NCBI GenBank assembly: GCA_021776115.1
Contig: JAJFGN010000049.1
Location: forward strand, 62,001-126,000
Length of the DNA stretch: 64,000 nucleotides
Direction: 5' to 3'
Source: Kiloniellaceae bacterium
GTDB lineage: Bacteria > Pseudomonadota > Alphaproteobacteria > Kiloniellales > J153
The position numbers were made by a program, and so were the translations under genes. Under the pieces are notes generated by a model. The model worked only from the letters and a program-made list of their open reading frames with translations. It searched no databases and was not told where the DNA came from. Shown here one piece after another: positions 8,755 through 19,231 of the stretch. The first letter of the stretch is position 1; every line of letters starts with the position of its first letter.

Positions 8755-10175
8755 GTCGCGAGATCCTATGGAGCGCAACAGAGGCCGCCGAGGCAACGGG
8801 CGGGCGTAATACGGCCAATTGGCGCGCAAGTGGCGTCTCCATCGACACGCGCAGCCTGCAACCGGGCGATCTATTCATCGCCTTGCAGGGACCGAATTTC
8901 GATGGCCACGAATTCATCGGCCAAGCCTTCGCGGCCGGGGCCGCGGCGGTCATGTCGCACAACGAACCGGATGGCCGCGCGCCAGGTCCCATGCTGATCG
9001 TCGACGATACCCTAGCGGCCTTGTGGCGTCTTGGCGCGGCGGCGCGGGAACGCAGCCCGGCCCGCTTCGTCGGTGTGACCGGCAGTGTCGGAAAGACCGG
9101 CACCAAAGAGGCGCTGGTTTTGTGTCTGGGCGCGCAGGCGCCGGTGACCTCCAGCCTTGGCGGCCTCAACAACCATTGGGGGCTACCGCTCAGTCTGGCC
9201 CGCATGCCGCGCCAGGCGGTCTACGGCATATTCGAGATCGGTATGAACCACGCGGGCGAATTGCGCGAACTGAGTCGTCTGCTTAAGCCAGAAGTCGCGT
9301 TGATCACAACGGTGGAAGCCGTCCATATCGGCCACTTCGCTTCGGTGGAAGAGATCGCCGACGCCAAGGCCGAGATCTTCGAGGCTATGACAGCGGACGG
9401 CACCGCCGTCTTGAACCGCGACAACCCGCACTTCGACAGATTGTCCAAACATGCGGGCGCCGCCAAGCTGCGCCGGGTCATCTCGTTCGGCCAGCACGCC
9501 GACGCCGACGTGCGGGCTATCGACGCCACTTTGGGCGCCAACGACAGCAAGGTGCGCGCGGAGGTATTCGGCGCCCCCTTGGAATATACGGTCGCCCTGC
9601 CGGGCGCACACTGGGTCGCGAACTCTCTGGCTGTCCTGGCCACGGTCACGGCATTGGGCGCGGACGTGCAGGCGGCGGCGGCGCAACTCGCCAGGCTCTC
9701 GCCGGTAAAGGGGCGCGGCGCGCGACACAGCGTTCACGTCTCGGGCGGCGAGTTTCTCCTGATCGACGATGCCTACAACGCCAGCCCCGCCTCAATGCGT
9801 GCCGCCATCGATGTCCTGGGGCGGGCCGAGACCGGCCCCGGCGGGCGCCGCATCGCCGTTTTGGGCGACATGTTGGAGCTCGGCGAGATCGCGGCTGAGG
9901 CACATATTGGATTGGCTGACCCGCTGCGTAACGCGGGCGTCGACCTAGTGATCACCTGTGGCCCCGACATGGCCGGCCTGCAGGACGCTCTGCCCCCGGC
10001 AATGCGTGGCGGACACGGCACCGATTCGCGCGCCGCGGTACCCCTGGTTCTAGCCACCGCCGGCGCCGGCGACGTCGTCATGGTGAAGGGATCTCTGGGC
10101 AGCCGCATGGCGCTCGTGGTCGACGCCATTCTCAACAGCGATACGTCCGCGCCCCGCGCGGCCAACGGCGGGTAA
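8751..10175 (+). CDS. murF: UDP-MurNAc-tripeptide:D-Ala-D-Ala ligase MurF
   Basis: This 474-residue Mur ligase completes the pentapeptide precursor by adding D-Ala-D-Ala. The N-terminal substrate domain contains [16 protein letters not shown]. The P-loop is [15 protein letters not shown], followed by [14 protein letters not shown] and GMNHAGEL. The C-terminal domain has [16 protein letters not shown]. It starts with GTG overlapping the murE stop (GTGA). An 11-base gap separates it from mraY. Confidence 0.95.
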   Translation: MSREILWSATEAAEATGGRNTANWRASGVSIDTRSLQPGDLFIALQGPNFDGHEFIGQAFAAGAAAVMSHNEPDGRAPGPMLIVDDTLAALWRLGAAARERSPARFVGVTGSVGKTGTKEALVLCLGAQAPVTSSLGGLNNHWGLPLSLARMPRQAVYGIFEIGMNHAGELRELSRLLKPEVALITTVEAVHIGHFASVEEIADAKAEIFEAMTADGTAVLNRDNPHFDRLSKHAGAAKLRRVISFGQHADADVRAIDATLGANDSKVRAEVFGAPLEYTVALPGAHWVANSLAVLATVTALGADVQAAAAQLARLSPVKGRGARHSVHVSGGEFLLIDDAYNASPASMRAAIDVLGRAETGPGGRRIAVLGDMLELGEIAAEAHIGLADPLRNAGVDLVITCGPDMAGLQDALPPAMRGGHGTDSRAAVPLVLATAGAGDVVMVKGSLGSRMALVVDAILNSDTSAPRAANGG

Positions 10176-10186
10176 ACGAGACAGGC

Positions 10187-11275
10187 ATGCTCTATCACTT
10201 TCTAGTCCCGCTGGCCGATGACATTAGTATCTTCAATGTCTTCCGCTACATTACCTTCCGTAGCGGCGCGGCAGTCCTGACGGCGCTGCTTATCAGTTTT
10301 ATCCTGGGCCCCAGAATCATCTCCTGGCTGCGCTCGCGCCAGCGCGAGGGCCAACCGATTCGCAGCGACGGGCCGGCCAGCCACCTGCTAACCAAGCAGG
10401 GCACGCCGACCATGGGCGGATTGATGATCCTTCTGGCGGTCACGATCTCGACCCTGCTTTGGGCCGACCTGACCAACGGTTTCGTTTGGGCGGTTCTGGC
10501 CGTGACCGGCGGCTTCGGTCTGGTCGGTTTTGGCGACGATTATCTGAAGTTGACGCGGCGCAATTCCAAGGGCCTCTCCGGACGCGTCAAATTGATTGCG
10601 CAGGTCGTCATCGCGCTCGGCGCCTCGGCCTGGATCGTGTATCTGGCGCCAAGCGAGATCGAAACGCACCTGGCGATCCCGTTTCTGAAAGACGTGCTGC
10701 TCAATCTAAGCTGGTTCTTTATTCCCTTCGCCATATTCGTCATGGTCGGCGCGTCCAACGCCGTCAACCTCACCGACGGCCTGGACGGACTGGCGACCGT
10801 TCCGGTGATGATCGCCGCCGGTTGTTTCGCCCTCATCGCCTATCTGGTCGGCAACTCGGTCTTCGCAAATTACCTGCAACTGCAATACGTGGCCGGCAGT
10901 GGCGAATTGGCGGTTTTTTGTTCCGCCTTAGTGGGCGCAAGCCTTGGGTTCCTTTGGTTTAATGCCCCGCCTGCCATGGTGTTCATGGGCGACACCGGTT
11001 CGCTGAGTTGCGGCGGCGCCTTGGGAGGCGTCGCGGTCGTTACCAAGCACGAATTGGTCCTGGCTATCATCGGCGGCCTGTTCGTCTTGGAGACGGTCTC
11101 GGTCATCGTTCAGGTCGTATCCTTCAAGTTGACCGGCAAGCGCGTCTTCCGCATGGCGCCGTTGCACCATCACTTCGAGCAGAAGGGTTGGGCCGAACCG
11201 ACCATCGTGATTCGTTTTTGGATCATCGCCTCGATCCTGGCCTTGGCCGGCCTGTCCAGTCTGAAGCTGAGATGA
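10187..11275 (+). CDS. mraY: Phospho-MurNAc-pentapeptide transferase MraY
   Basis: This 362-residue polytopic inner-membrane enzyme transfers phospho-MurNAc-pentapeptide to undecaprenyl phosphate, making lipid I. About ten membrane helices are visible. Family signatures are present: [20 protein letters not shown] with the catalytic Asp pair, [10 protein letters not shown] and [15 protein letters not shown] 10187 gives the expected MLYHFLVPL start. It is followed 13 bases later by murD. Confidence 0.96.
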   Translation: MLYHFLVPLADDISIFNVFRYITFRSGAAVLTALLISFILGPRIISWLRSRQREGQPIRSDGPASHLLTKQGTPTMGGLMILLAVTISTLLWADLTNGFVWAVLAVTGGFGLVGFGDDYLKLTRRNSKGLSGRVKLIAQVVIALGASAWIVYLAPSEIETHLAIPFLKDVLLNLSWFFIPFAIFVMVGASNAVNLTDGLDGLATVPVMIAAGCFALIAYLVGNSVFANYLQLQYVAGSGELAVFCSALVGASLGFLWFNAPPAMVFMGDTGSLSCGGALGGVAVVTKHELVLAIIGGLFVLETVSVIVQVVSFKLTGKRVFRMAPLHHHFEQKGWAEPTIVIRFWIIASILALAGLSSLKLR

Positions 11276-11288
11276 AGGGGCGCGGCGC

Positions 11289-12704
11289 GTGATCGACCTT
11301 AGCTTCTTCAACGGTCTTCCGGTGGCGGTTCTGGGCCTCGGCAGGTCCGGACTTTCGGCGGCGCGGGCATTGCACGCGGCCGGCGCCGAGGTTTGGGCGT
11401 GGGACGATAACGAGGATAAGCGCGCCGCCGCGCGGGACAAGGACATACCGCTCGTCGATCTACACACCTGCAATTGGCAGGAGCCGACCTCGCTCATTAT
11501 CTCGCCGGGCATCCCGCATACCTATCCCAAGCCTCACCCCGTCGCCGCCCTCGCGCGCGCTCACAACGCAGAGATCATCGGGGACATAGAACTTCTCGCC
11601 AGAGCCCAGCGTAATGCGCAATACATAGGTATCAGCGGCACGAACGGAAAATCGACCGCGACCTCTCTGATCGGCCATATCTTCCAATTGGCCGGACGAA
11701 GTGTGGCGGTCGGCGGTAACCTGGGCGTCCCGGCCCTAGAGCTTGAAGCTCTGGACACGGGCGGCACCTACGTTCTCGAAATGTCATCGTACCAGCTCGA
11801 GATCACGCGCTCGATCACCTTCGATGTTGCAGTGTTGTTGAACATCTCGCCCGATCATCTCGACCGTCACGGCGGCTTAGAAGGTTACATCACGGCAAAG
11901 CGGCAAATCTTTCACCGCCAGACCAAGCCGCGCACGGCGGTTATCGGTGTCGACGACGATGTTTGCCGCGGCATCTACCAAGACCTGCGCGCCGCCGGCG
12001 AGCAGTTCGTCGTGCCGATATCCGGGCACGCCCATTGCGCCGGCGGTGTCTTCGTCGTGGAGGGTGTCTTGCATGACGACACCGGCGGCAAAGCGGTGCC
12101 GGTGATGAACCTGCGCGAGGTGCCGACCCTGCCCGGCGCGCACAATTGGCAGAACGCGGCCGCAGCCTACGCCGCGTGCAAGGCGGCGGGTATCGAGCCG
12201 CCGGTAATCGCCGCCTGCCTGCGCAGTTTTCCGGGGCTGCCGCATCGCCAGGAGCTGGTGGCCATCGTCGATGGCATCACCTATATCAACGACTCCAAGG
12301 CGACCAACGCCGATGCCGCGGGTAAGGCGCTGTCATGCTACGACCCGATCTATTGGATCGTGGGCGGTCAGGCCAAGCAAGGCGGCCTCGCCGGGTTGGA
12401 GCCCCACTACCCGCGCATTGCCCATGCCTTTCTAATTGGCGAGGCGGAAGCCGCCTTTGCCGAGGCGCTGGACGGCAAGATCGCGGTTAGCCGCTGCGGC
12501 ACCCTGGATCAGGCGGTTCCCTCTGCGCGCAAGCTGGCGCTTGCCGAAGGCAAGACCGGTGCGGTCGTCCTCTTATCTCCCGCCTGCGCGTCATTCGATC
12601 AATTCGGGGACTTCGAAGCACGCGGTGAGGCCTTCCGCACCTTAGTAGAAGGCCTGCCCGGCCAACGCGAGGATCTGAGCGAGTGGGAGGGCGCACTGCA
12701 ATGA
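11289..12704 (+). CDS. murD: UDP-MurNAc-L-alanine:D-glutamate ligase MurD
   Basis: This 471-residue Mur ligase adds D-Glu to UDP-MurNAc-L-Ala. The N-terminal Rossmann-like domain reads VAVLGLGRSGLSAARAL. The ATP loop is GISGTNGKSTATSLI, then EMSSYQLEI, LNISPDHLDRHG and the C-terminal YINDSKATNADAA. It starts with GTG after an in-frame AAGGGG-type ribosome-binding site and overlaps the ftsW ATG at its stop (ATGA). Confidence 0.95.
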   Translation: MIDLSFFNGLPVAVLGLGRSGLSAARALHAAGAEVWAWDDNEDKRAAARDKDIPLVDLHTCNWQEPTSLIISPGIPHTYPKPHPVAALARAHNAEIIGDIELLARAQRNAQYIGISGTNGKSTATSLIGHIFQLAGRSVAVGGNLGVPALELEALDTGGTYVLEMSSYQLEITRSITFDVAVLLNISPDHLDRHGGLEGYITAKRQIFHRQTKPRTAVIGVDDDVCRGIYQDLRAAGEQFVVPISGHAHCAGGVFVVEGVLHDDTGGKAVPVMNLREVPTLPGAHNWQNAAAAYAACKAAGIEPPVIAACLRSFPGLPHRQELVAIVDGITYINDSKATNADAAGKALSCYDPIYWIVGGQAKQGGLAGLEPHYPRIAHAFLIGEAEAAFAEALDGKIAVSRCGTLDQAVPSARKLALAEGKTGAVVLLSPACASFDQFGDFEARGEAFRTLVEGLPGQREDLSEWEGALQ

Positions 12705-13828
12705 TCCAGGTCGCGCGCACGGATACGAGCGTTCTCGGCCGCTGGTGGTGGACCGTCGACCGCTGGACCTTGGCGGCACTGATTACCCTCATGGGCTTTG
12801 GCACCGTCCTTATTATGGCGGTCTCGCCCGCCGCCGCCGGGCGGATCGATGGCTTGGGCGCCTTTCAATTGGCGCAACGCCAGTTCCTTTTCCTCGCCCT
12901 CGGGTTGGCCCTCGTGGTTGCGGTTTCGCTATTGGACGGCCGCAGCGTGCGGCGCTTAGCGGTCCTGGGCTTGGCAGGGTCCTATATCTTCTTGGCGGCC
13001 ACGCTCATGGTCGGGCCAGAGATCAAGGGGGCGACGCGCTGGCTCAACCTGGGCGGCTTCTCAATCCAGCCCTCCGAGTTCGCCAAGCCATGTTTCGCCG
13101 TCGGCGTCGCCTGGATGCTCGCCTGCCAAAAGGCGGAGACCGGTGTTCCCGGTCAATGGATCGCGACCGGGATGTGGTTGCTGTTGGTCGGCCTGTTGCT
13201 CGCACAGCCCGATCTCGGTCAGACTTTCGTCGTCACGGCGATTTGGGGCCTGCAGCTCTTCCTGGCCGGCCTGTCTTTGACGCTGGTCGCCATCCTGGCG
13301 GCGCTGGGCGCGTTCGGCCTCGTCGGCGCTTACTTCATGTATCCGCACGTCGCGGCGCGGATCGACGGCTTTCTGGATGCGGACGCGGGAAACCGCTACC
13401 AGATCGAACGCTCACTCGAGGCTTTCTCGAAGGGCGGCCTGCTCGGCCGTGGCCCGGGTGAAGGGAGCGTCAAGGCACAGTTGCCCGACGCGCATTCCGA
13501 CTTCATCTTCGCCGTGGCCGGCGAGGAACTGGGCTTGATCGCCTGCCTCGTGATTGTCGGTTTGTTCGCCTTCGTGGTGCTGCGCGGTTTCACGCATCTT
13601 CTGCAAGAAGACAACGTTTTTGTTTTGCTGGCCTGCACCGGCTTGCTGGGCCAATTCGGCCTGCAGGCCTTGGTCAACATGGCCTCGACCCTGCATCTCA
13701 TACCCACGAAGGGCATGACCCTTCCGTTCATCAGTTACGGCGGATCGTCCCTGTTAGCGCTGGCGCTGGGCATGGGCATGGTGCTGGCGCTGACCCGGCG
13801 GCGCGCCGTATCCGGAGAGATCCTATGA
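12701..13828 (+). CDS. ftsW: Lipid II polymerase FtsW (SEDS family)
   Basis: This 375-residue polytopic membrane protein of the SEDS family is the septal glycosyltransferase that works with FtsI. Around ten hydrophobic segments are visible. Conserved motifs include GATRWLNLGGFSIQPSEFAK and, near the C-terminus, LHLIPTKGMTLPFISYGGSSLLA. The acidic GPGEGSVKAQLPDAHSDFIFAVAGEELG loop is the catalytic region. ATG 12701 overlaps the murD stop; the ORF-track start lies six codons upstream inside murD. Confidence 0.95.
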   Translation: MIQVARTDTSVLGRWWWTVDRWTLAALITLMGFGTVLIMAVSPAAAGRIDGLGAFQLAQRQFLFLALGLALVVAVSLLDGRSVRRLAVLGLAGSYIFLAATLMVGPEIKGATRWLNLGGFSIQPSEFAKPCFAVGVAWMLACQKAETGVPGQWIATGMWLLLVGLLLAQPDLGQTFVVTAIWGLQLFLAGLSLTLVAILAALGAFGLVGAYFMYPHVAARIDGFLDADAGNRYQIERSLEAFSKGGLLGRGPGEGSVKAQLPDAHSDFIFAVAGEELGLIACLVIVGLFAFVVLRGFTHLLQEDNVFVLLACTGLLGQFGLQALVNMASTLHLIPTKGMTLPFISYGGSSLLALALGMGMVLALTRRRAVSGEIL

Positions 13829-14970
13829 CGGCGCGGGAGCCGAGGCGCATCGCCCTCGCCGCTGGCGGAACCGGGGGCCACATGTTCCCCGCGCAGGCGT
13901 TGGCGCGCGAATTGCTGGCGCGCGAGATCGGTGTCGCCTTGGTCACGGACCGGCGCGGCGGCGGCTTCGGTCCCGACCTGCCGCAGGTCGAGACCTACCG
14001 CATCAGTGCCGGCGGCTTGGCCGGTCGCGGCCCCCTGGGCAAGGCCGCGAACATCCTGCGCTTGGGTATCGGTTACTTACAGGCGCGACGCTTCATCAAA
14101 GCCTACGGCGCAGGCGATGTTGTCGGCTTCGGCGGCTACCCGTCAGTGCCGACGGTCATAGCCGGATCGCACTTGGGCCTGCGGGTTGTGCTGCACGAGC
14201 AGAATGCGGTTCTGGGCCGCGCGAACCGCTTGCTCGCTAGCCGCGCCAACACCCTGGCCACCTCGTTTGCAGAAGTCGACCGGGTTCCGGGTTCCTGCGC
14301 CGCGAAAATCCGGTTTACCGGAAACCCCGTCCGACCCGCCATAGCGGCGCTGGGCCGCCGGCCCTATGCCCTGCCCGGCGAGACCGAGGCGATCCGCCTT
14401 CTGGTGACGGGGGGAAGTCAAGGCGCCAGCATATTCAACGACGTCGTGCCGGATGCTCTGTGCCGTTTGCCCCAAGAGTTGCGCGCGCGCATCGAAGTTT
14501 GCCAGCAGGTACGCGGGCCCGCGCTGGCGCGCATCGCCGAAGCCTACGACGCTTGCGGCATACGCCACGATCTGCGCGGCTTTATTGACGATATGCCGGA
14601 GCGATTGGCCGCCGCGCACCTGGTTATCTGCCGCGCCGGCGCATCGACGGTCAGCGAGTTAACGGCGGCGGGCCGGCCGGGCCTGCTGGTCCCCTACCCC
14701 ACGGCAACCGACGATCATCAGAGCGCGAACGCGCGGCGGCTGGCCGAGGCGGGCGGCGGCTGGCTAATCCCGCAAGCGGCGTTGAGTGCGCCCTACTTGG
14801 CGGAGCGGCTCAGCTCCTTGTTGTCCAACCCGGCCCTTTTGGGTAAGGCATCGCGCTGCGCCCGCGCGGCGGCACGCGATGACGCAGCGAAAGCCCTGGC
14901 CGACGTTGTCTGCGCACGGGGCGAAGACAATGGCGACACGCGCGCCCATAAAGGAGAGGCCGCGGCATGA
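13825..14970 (+). CDS. murG: UDP-GlcNAc:lipid I N-acetylglucosaminyltransferase MurG
   Basis: This 381-residue peripheral membrane GT-B glycosyltransferase converts lipid I to lipid II. Motifs are [16 protein letters not shown] at the N-terminus (membrane and acceptor loop), [37 protein letters not shown] and the nucleotide-sugar region [25 protein letters not shown] with DDHQSANA. It is coupled to ftsW (ATGA) and to murC (ATGA). Confidence 0.96.
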   Translation: MTAREPRRIALAAGGTGGHMFPAQALARELLAREIGVALVTDRRGGGFGPDLPQVETYRISAGGLAGRGPLGKAANILRLGIGYLQARRFIKAYGAGDVVGFGGYPSVPTVIAGSHLGLRVVLHEQNAVLGRANRLLASRANTLATSFAEVDRVPGSCAAKIRFTGNPVRPAIAALGRRPYALPGETEAIRLLVTGGSQGASIFNDVVPDALCRLPQELRARIEVCQQVRGPALARIAEAYDACGIRHDLRGFIDDMPERLAAAHLVICRAGASTVSELTAAGRPGLLVPYPTATDDHQSANARRLAEAGGGWLIPQAALSAPYLAERLSSLLSNPALLGKASRCARAAARDDAAKALADVVCARGEDNGDTRAHKGEAAA

Positions 14971-16409
14971 GACGCCTACCGCTAAACATCGGGACCATCC
15001 ACTTTGTCGGCATCGGCGGCATCGGCATGAGCGGTATCGCGGAGATCCTCCACAACTTGGAATACAAGGTTCAAGGCAGCGACCTAACGGACAACGCGAA
15101 CGTTCAGCGCCTGCGCGCCATAGGGATTCCGGTCGAAGTCGGTCACAAGGCCGAGAACGTGAAACATGTTCAGGCCGTGGTCGTGTCGTCCGCGGTACAA
15201 GCCGATAATCCGGAGGTCGCTGCGGCGCGGGCCCATCTGATACCCATTGTCCGCCGGGCCGAGATGCTGGGCGAACTCATGCGTCTGAAGTGGGCGGTCG
15301 CGGTCGGCGGCACCCACGGTAAGACGACGACGACATCGCTCATCGCCGCCCTGCTGGATGGCGGCGGCGTCGACCCGACCGTGATCATCGGCGGCATCGT
15401 GAATGCCTATGGCACCAACGCACGCCTGGGTCAGGGCGATTGGATGGTGGTCGAAGCGGACGAAAGCGACGGCAGCTTCGTAAAACTGCCTGCGACCATC
15501 ACCGTGGTCACGAATATCGACCCCGAGCACATGGAATTCTACGGCTCGCTCGACGCCTTGCACGATGCCTTCGAGGCTTTCGTCGAGAACATTCCGTTTT
15601 ACGGCCTGGCTGTTCTTTGCATCGATCACCCGGCGGTGCAGTCATTGATCGGCCGGATCGAGGACCGGCGCATCGTCACCTACGGCTTCAGCCCACAAGC
15701 GGACGTGCGCGCGATTAACATGTCTGCCGGACGCGGTGCGCAGAGCTTCGACATAGAGATTGGCGGCCGTGCCGACGAAGCCAATACGAGAATCGAAGGC
15801 GTCAAGTTGCCCATGGCGGGAGAGCACAACGTTCTGAACGCCCTGGCCGCGATCGCGGTCGCGCGCGAGATTGGCGTCGCGGACGACAAAATTCTGACCG
15901 CCATGGCCGGCTTCGCGGGCGTCAAGCGGCGCTTCACCAAGACCGGTGAGGTCCGCGGCATCACCGTCATCGACGATTACGGGCACCACCCGGTCGAGAT
16001 TGCGGCGGTTCTGAAAGCCGCGCGCCAAGCCTCCGACAGCAAGGTCATCGCGATCGTGCAGCCGCATCGCTACAGCCGCCTTGCCGATCTCTTCGAGGAG
16101 TTCTGCTCCTGTTTCAACGATGCAGACCATGTCGTCGTGGCCGATGTCTTTGCGGCTGGCGAGGCTCCGATCGAGGGCGCCGACCGCGATAGCCTGGTCG
16201 AGGGTATGCGCGCGCGCGGACATCGCAACGTCACGGCGCTTACGGACCAGACCCTGCTCGCGCCGCTCGTCTCCGAATTGGCGAGCGCGGGCGATTACGT
16301 CGTCTGCCTGGGTGCCGGCAACATCACCGCATGGGCGCACGACCTGCCAGCCGAACTTGAACAGACCATCGCGACACGCGGCCCAAAATCGGCGGAGATA
16401 GGGCAATGA
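14967..16409 (+). CDS. murC: UDP-MurNAc:L-alanine ligase MurC
   Basis: This 480-residue enzyme is the first Mur ligase, adding L-Ala to UDP-MurNAc. It has [18 protein letters not shown] at the N-terminus, the ATP loop [38 protein letters not shown], and C-terminal [14 protein letters not shown] and QPHRYSRL. Overlaps of 4 bases join it to murG and murB. Confidence 0.96.
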   Translation: MRRLPLNIGTIHFVGIGGIGMSGIAEILHNLEYKVQGSDLTDNANVQRLRAIGIPVEVGHKAENVKHVQAVVVSSAVQADNPEVAAARAHLIPIVRRAEMLGELMRLKWAVAVGGTHGKTTTTSLIAALLDGGGVDPTVIIGGIVNAYGTNARLGQGDWMVVEADESDGSFVKLPATITVVTNIDPEHMEFYGSLDALHDAFEAFVENIPFYGLAVLCIDHPAVQSLIGRIEDRRIVTYGFSPQADVRAINMSAGRGAQSFDIEIGGRADEANTRIEGVKLPMAGEHNVLNALAAIAVAREIGVADDKILTAMAGFAGVKRRFTKTGEVRGITVIDDYGHHPVEIAAVLKAARQASDSKVIAIVQPHRYSRLADLFEEFCSCFNDADHVVVADVFAAGEAPIEGADRDSLVEGMRARGHRNVTALTDQTLLAPLVSELASAGDYVVCLGAGNITAWAHDLPAELEQTIATRGPKSAEIGQ

Positions 16410-17356
16410 ACGTCATGACCAAGCGCAAGGAAACCACCTTAACCGACCGCCTACCGGCGGTGCGCGGCCGCTACCGCGAGAACGCGCCTCTTGCCGGGGT
16501 CACATGGTTCGGTGTCGGCGGGCCCGCCGAGGTCGTATTCCGGCCGGCGGACATCGAGGACCTGTCGCATTTCCTGCGCGACAAGCCGGCCGACGTACCC
16601 GTGACGGTGATCGGCGTCGGGTCCAACATCCTGGTCCGCGACGGCGGTGTTCCGGGCGTCGTCGTCCGCCTAGGCCGCGCCTTTGCGAATATCGCGGTAG
16701 AGGGCCGGAACATCGTCTGCGGCGCGGCGTGCCTGGATTTGAACGTGGCGACCGCGGCGAAGAACGCAGGAATAGCCGGTTTGGAGTTTTTGTGCGGCGT
16801 ACCCGGAACCATCGGCGGCGCGCTGCGCATGAATGCCGGCGCCTATGGGCGTGAGACCAAGGACATTCTGGTCGAGGCGCAAGCCCTGGACCCGCATGGA
16901 CAAGTCCACGTCCTCAAGGGCGCCGACCTGGGTATGACCTACCGCAAGTCGGCCCTGCCCTGCGATTGGATTTTCGTAGAGGCCCGCCTACACGGTGACC
17001 CCGGCGACCCGGAAACCATTGCCCAGCGCATGGCGGAAATCCGGGCAGAGCGCGGTGGCAGCCAACCGGTCCGCAGCCGAACCGGTGGCTCGACCTTCAA
17101 GAACCCGCCCGGACATAAAGCCTGGGAGCTGATCGACAAGGCCGGATGCCGGGGACTGCGGCGCGGCGCGGCCATGGTTTCGGAACAACACTGCAACTTC
17201 CTTATAAATACGGGGAACGCGACCGCTGCCGATCTGGAATTTCTTGGCGAGGAAATTCGCACGCGGGTCCATCAAGCAAGCGGCATTCGCCTGGAGTGGG
17301 AAATCCGGCGCATCGGCCTGCCCAACGTTCCGCGCGATTGGGGCGGAGGCTTATGA
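16406..17356 (+). CDS. murB: UDP-N-acetylenolpyruvoylglucosamine reductase MurB
   Basis: This 316-residue FAD enzyme reduces UDP-GlcNAc-enolpyruvate to UDP-MurNAc with NADPH. Visible motifs are [25 protein letters not shown] (FAD-binding), [35 protein letters not shown] with the catalytic Ser, and a C-terminal [16 protein letters not shown]. The GSTFKNP arrangement and compact length fit type II MurB of alphaproteobacteria. Joined to murC and ddlB by ATGA overlaps. Confidence 0.95.
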   Translation: MNVMTKRKETTLTDRLPAVRGRYRENAPLAGVTWFGVGGPAEVVFRPADIEDLSHFLRDKPADVPVTVIGVGSNILVRDGGVPGVVVRLGRAFANIAVEGRNIVCGAACLDLNVATAAKNAGIAGLEFLCGVPGTIGGALRMNAGAYGRETKDILVEAQALDPHGQVHVLKGADLGMTYRKSALPCDWIFVEARLHGDPGDPETIAQRMAEIRAERGGSQPVRSRTGGSTFKNPPGHKAWELIDKAGCRGLRRGAAMVSEQHCNFLINTGNATAADLEFLGEEIRTRVHQASGIRLEWEIRRIGLPNVPRDWGGGL

Positions 17357-18285
17357 CGCATCAGGTCACCGTACTCATGGGTGGAACCTCGGCCGAACGC
17401 GAGGTCTCCCTGGTTAGCGGCGCGGCCTGCGCCGGCGCCTTGCGCGACGTCGGCTATGACGTGAACGAGGTCGACGTAACCAGCGATGTCGGCGCCTTGC
17501 TGCGCGCCCTCTCAACACCGCCGCCGGATGTCGTGTTCAACGCCCTGCACGGGCGCTGGGGCGAGGACGGCTGCGTGCAGGGTCTGCTTGAACTGCTGCG
17601 CCTGCCCTACACACATTCCGGCGTCATGGCCTCGGCCCTGGCCATGAACAAGCAAATGACCAAGCACTTCGTCGCGGCCCACGGCGTTACCTCGCCCGAA
17701 GGGATTGTCGTACGCCGCGAGGATCTGAACCGCGGCGAAGTGATGGACCCACCTTATGTGGTCAAGCCGTTGCGCGAAGGCTCAAGCGTGGGCGTGCGCA
17801 TTGTGCGCAAGGGTGATAACCGCCCGGTCTTCGACGACACCGAATGGGCTTACGGCGAGGACCTCTTGGTCGAACGCTTCATTCCTGGGCGCGAGTTGAC
17901 CGTTAGCGTCATGGGCGAGCGCGCGCTCGCCGTCACCGAAATTCAGCCGCGCGAGGGTTTTTACGATTACGAGGCCAAGTATACCGAAGAACGCGCCGAT
18001 CACCTGATCCCGGCACCGGTTCCCGAAGCGATTTCCAAGGCGGCCCTGGATGGCGCGTTGAAGGTGCACCAAGCGCTCGGCTGCCGCGGCGTTTCGCGTT
18101 CGGATTTCCGCTATGACGATACCGGCGCCACGAACGGCAAAGCCGGCGACCTTTACTTCTTGGAGGTCAACACCCAACCCGGCATGACGCCGCTCAGCCT
18201 GGTGCCGGAACAGGCCGCGCATTTGGGCATGTCGTTCGCCGAATTATGCAAATGGATGGTGGAGAACGCCGCATGCGACTCCTGA
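17353..18285 (+). CDS. ddlB: D-alanine-D-alanine ligase
   Basis: This 310-residue ATP-grasp enzyme joins two D-Ala to give the dipeptide used by MurF. Motifs are [65 protein letters not shown], and near the C-terminus [19 protein letters not shown] with the metal-binding Glu and Asn. ATG 17353 overlaps the murB stop; the longer ORF lies inside murB. It ends 13 bases inside ftsQ. Confidence 0.95.
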   Translation: MTHQVTVLMGGTSAEREVSLVSGAACAGALRDVGYDVNEVDVTSDVGALLRALSTPPPDVVFNALHGRWGEDGCVQGLLELLRLPYTHSGVMASALAMNKQMTKHFVAAHGVTSPEGIVVRREDLNRGEVMDPPYVVKPLREGSSVGVRIVRKGDNRPVFDDTEWAYGEDLLVERFIPGRELTVSVMGERALAVTEIQPREGFYDYEAKYTEERADHLIPAPVPEAISKAALDGALKVHQALGCRGVSRSDFRYDDTGATNGKAGDLYFLEVNTQPGMTPLSLVPEQAAHLGMSFAELCKWMVENAACDS

Positions 18286-19172
18286 CGCTGATCGCGCCTT
18301 GGCGCACCGAATCCAGCAGGCGTGGAGCGAAGCGCCGCCCAGGCTCGAAGGCCGGCACGAAACGGCGCCGTCTGCACCGCAATCCCGACTGGCGCTTTCG
18401 CCGGCGGGTCGCCGTCAGTGCGCTTGGGGCTTTAGGTTTCGGCGGCCTGATCGGACTTTGGTCGAACGGCTGGATCGACAAGCAAGCCGATTGGGCCCGG
18501 CGTTCGGCCTTGAGTTCGACGGCCGAGGCAGGATTAAGGGTCGAAGACGTCTTGGTCGAAGGCCGTGACCGTACGGTGCGCAGCCAGATATTAGAGACCT
18601 TGAACGTGGCCCGCGGCGTTCCAATCCTGGGCTTCGACCCGCATGATGCCAAAGAGAAGTTGGAGCGTCTGCCCTGGGTCCGCGAAGCCGAGGTTGAGCG
18701 GCGCTTACCGAATGTCGTGTTCGTGCGTTTGGTCGAGCGGACACCTCTGGCGTTGTGGCAGAACGACGGCAAGCTAGCGGTCATCGATGGACGCGGCGAC
18801 GTCGTTAAAGGAGCATCTCCCGAAGCTTTTGCGTCGCTTCCTTTGCTACTCGGCGAAGACGCGCCGCGCCACGCCCTCAAGCTAATCTCTTTGCTCGATA
18901 GCGAGCCGGAACTGCGTCCACGCGTCGCCTCGGCGGTTCTGATGCGTGGGCGGCGCTGGAACGTGCAACTGGACGGCGGCATCGACATACGCCTTCCCGA
19001 AGACGACCCGCGCGGCGCCTGGGCACAGCTCGCGCGGATGCAACGCGAAAACGGTGTGCTCGAGCGCGATGTGATCGCCATCGACCTGCGCATGCCCAAT
19101 CGCCTGGTCGTGCGGACGGCACCGGGTGCAAAGCCGCAACGCGGCACGTCGCATGACGGCGAAGAAACCTGA
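18273..19172 (+). CDS. ftsQ: Cell division protein FtsQ
   Basis: This 299-residue bitopic divisome protein has a basic cytoplasmic tail of about 45 residues (SSRRGAKRRPGSKAGTKRRR), one membrane helix (VAVSALGALGFGGLIGLWS), a POTRA domain (LRVEDVLVEGRDRTVRSQIL through RLPNVVFVRLVERTPLALWQ) and the FtsQ beta domain. It bridges early divisome proteins and FtsL/FtsB. ATG 18273 follows GGTGGAGAA with good spacing; the ORF-track start nine codons earlier lacks this. A 59-base gap separates it from ftsA. Confidence 0.93.
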   Translation: MRLLTLIAPWRTESSRRGAKRRPGSKAGTKRRRLHRNPDWRFRRRVAVSALGALGFGGLIGLWSNGWIDKQADWARRSALSSTAEAGLRVEDVLVEGRDRTVRSQILETLNVARGVPILGFDPHDAKEKLERLPWVREAEVERRLPNVVFVRLVERTPLALWQNDGKLAVIDGRGDVVKGASPEAFASLPLLLGEDAPRHALKLISLLDSEPELRPRVASAVLMRGRRWNVQLDGGIDIRLPEDDPRGAWAQLARMQRENGVLERDVIAIDLRMPNRLVVRTAPGAKPQRGTSHDGEET

Positions 19173-19231
19173 GACTGGAACCGAGATTGGATGAGCTTCG
19201 TGACAATGGCGCCTGAGACGGAAAACGACAC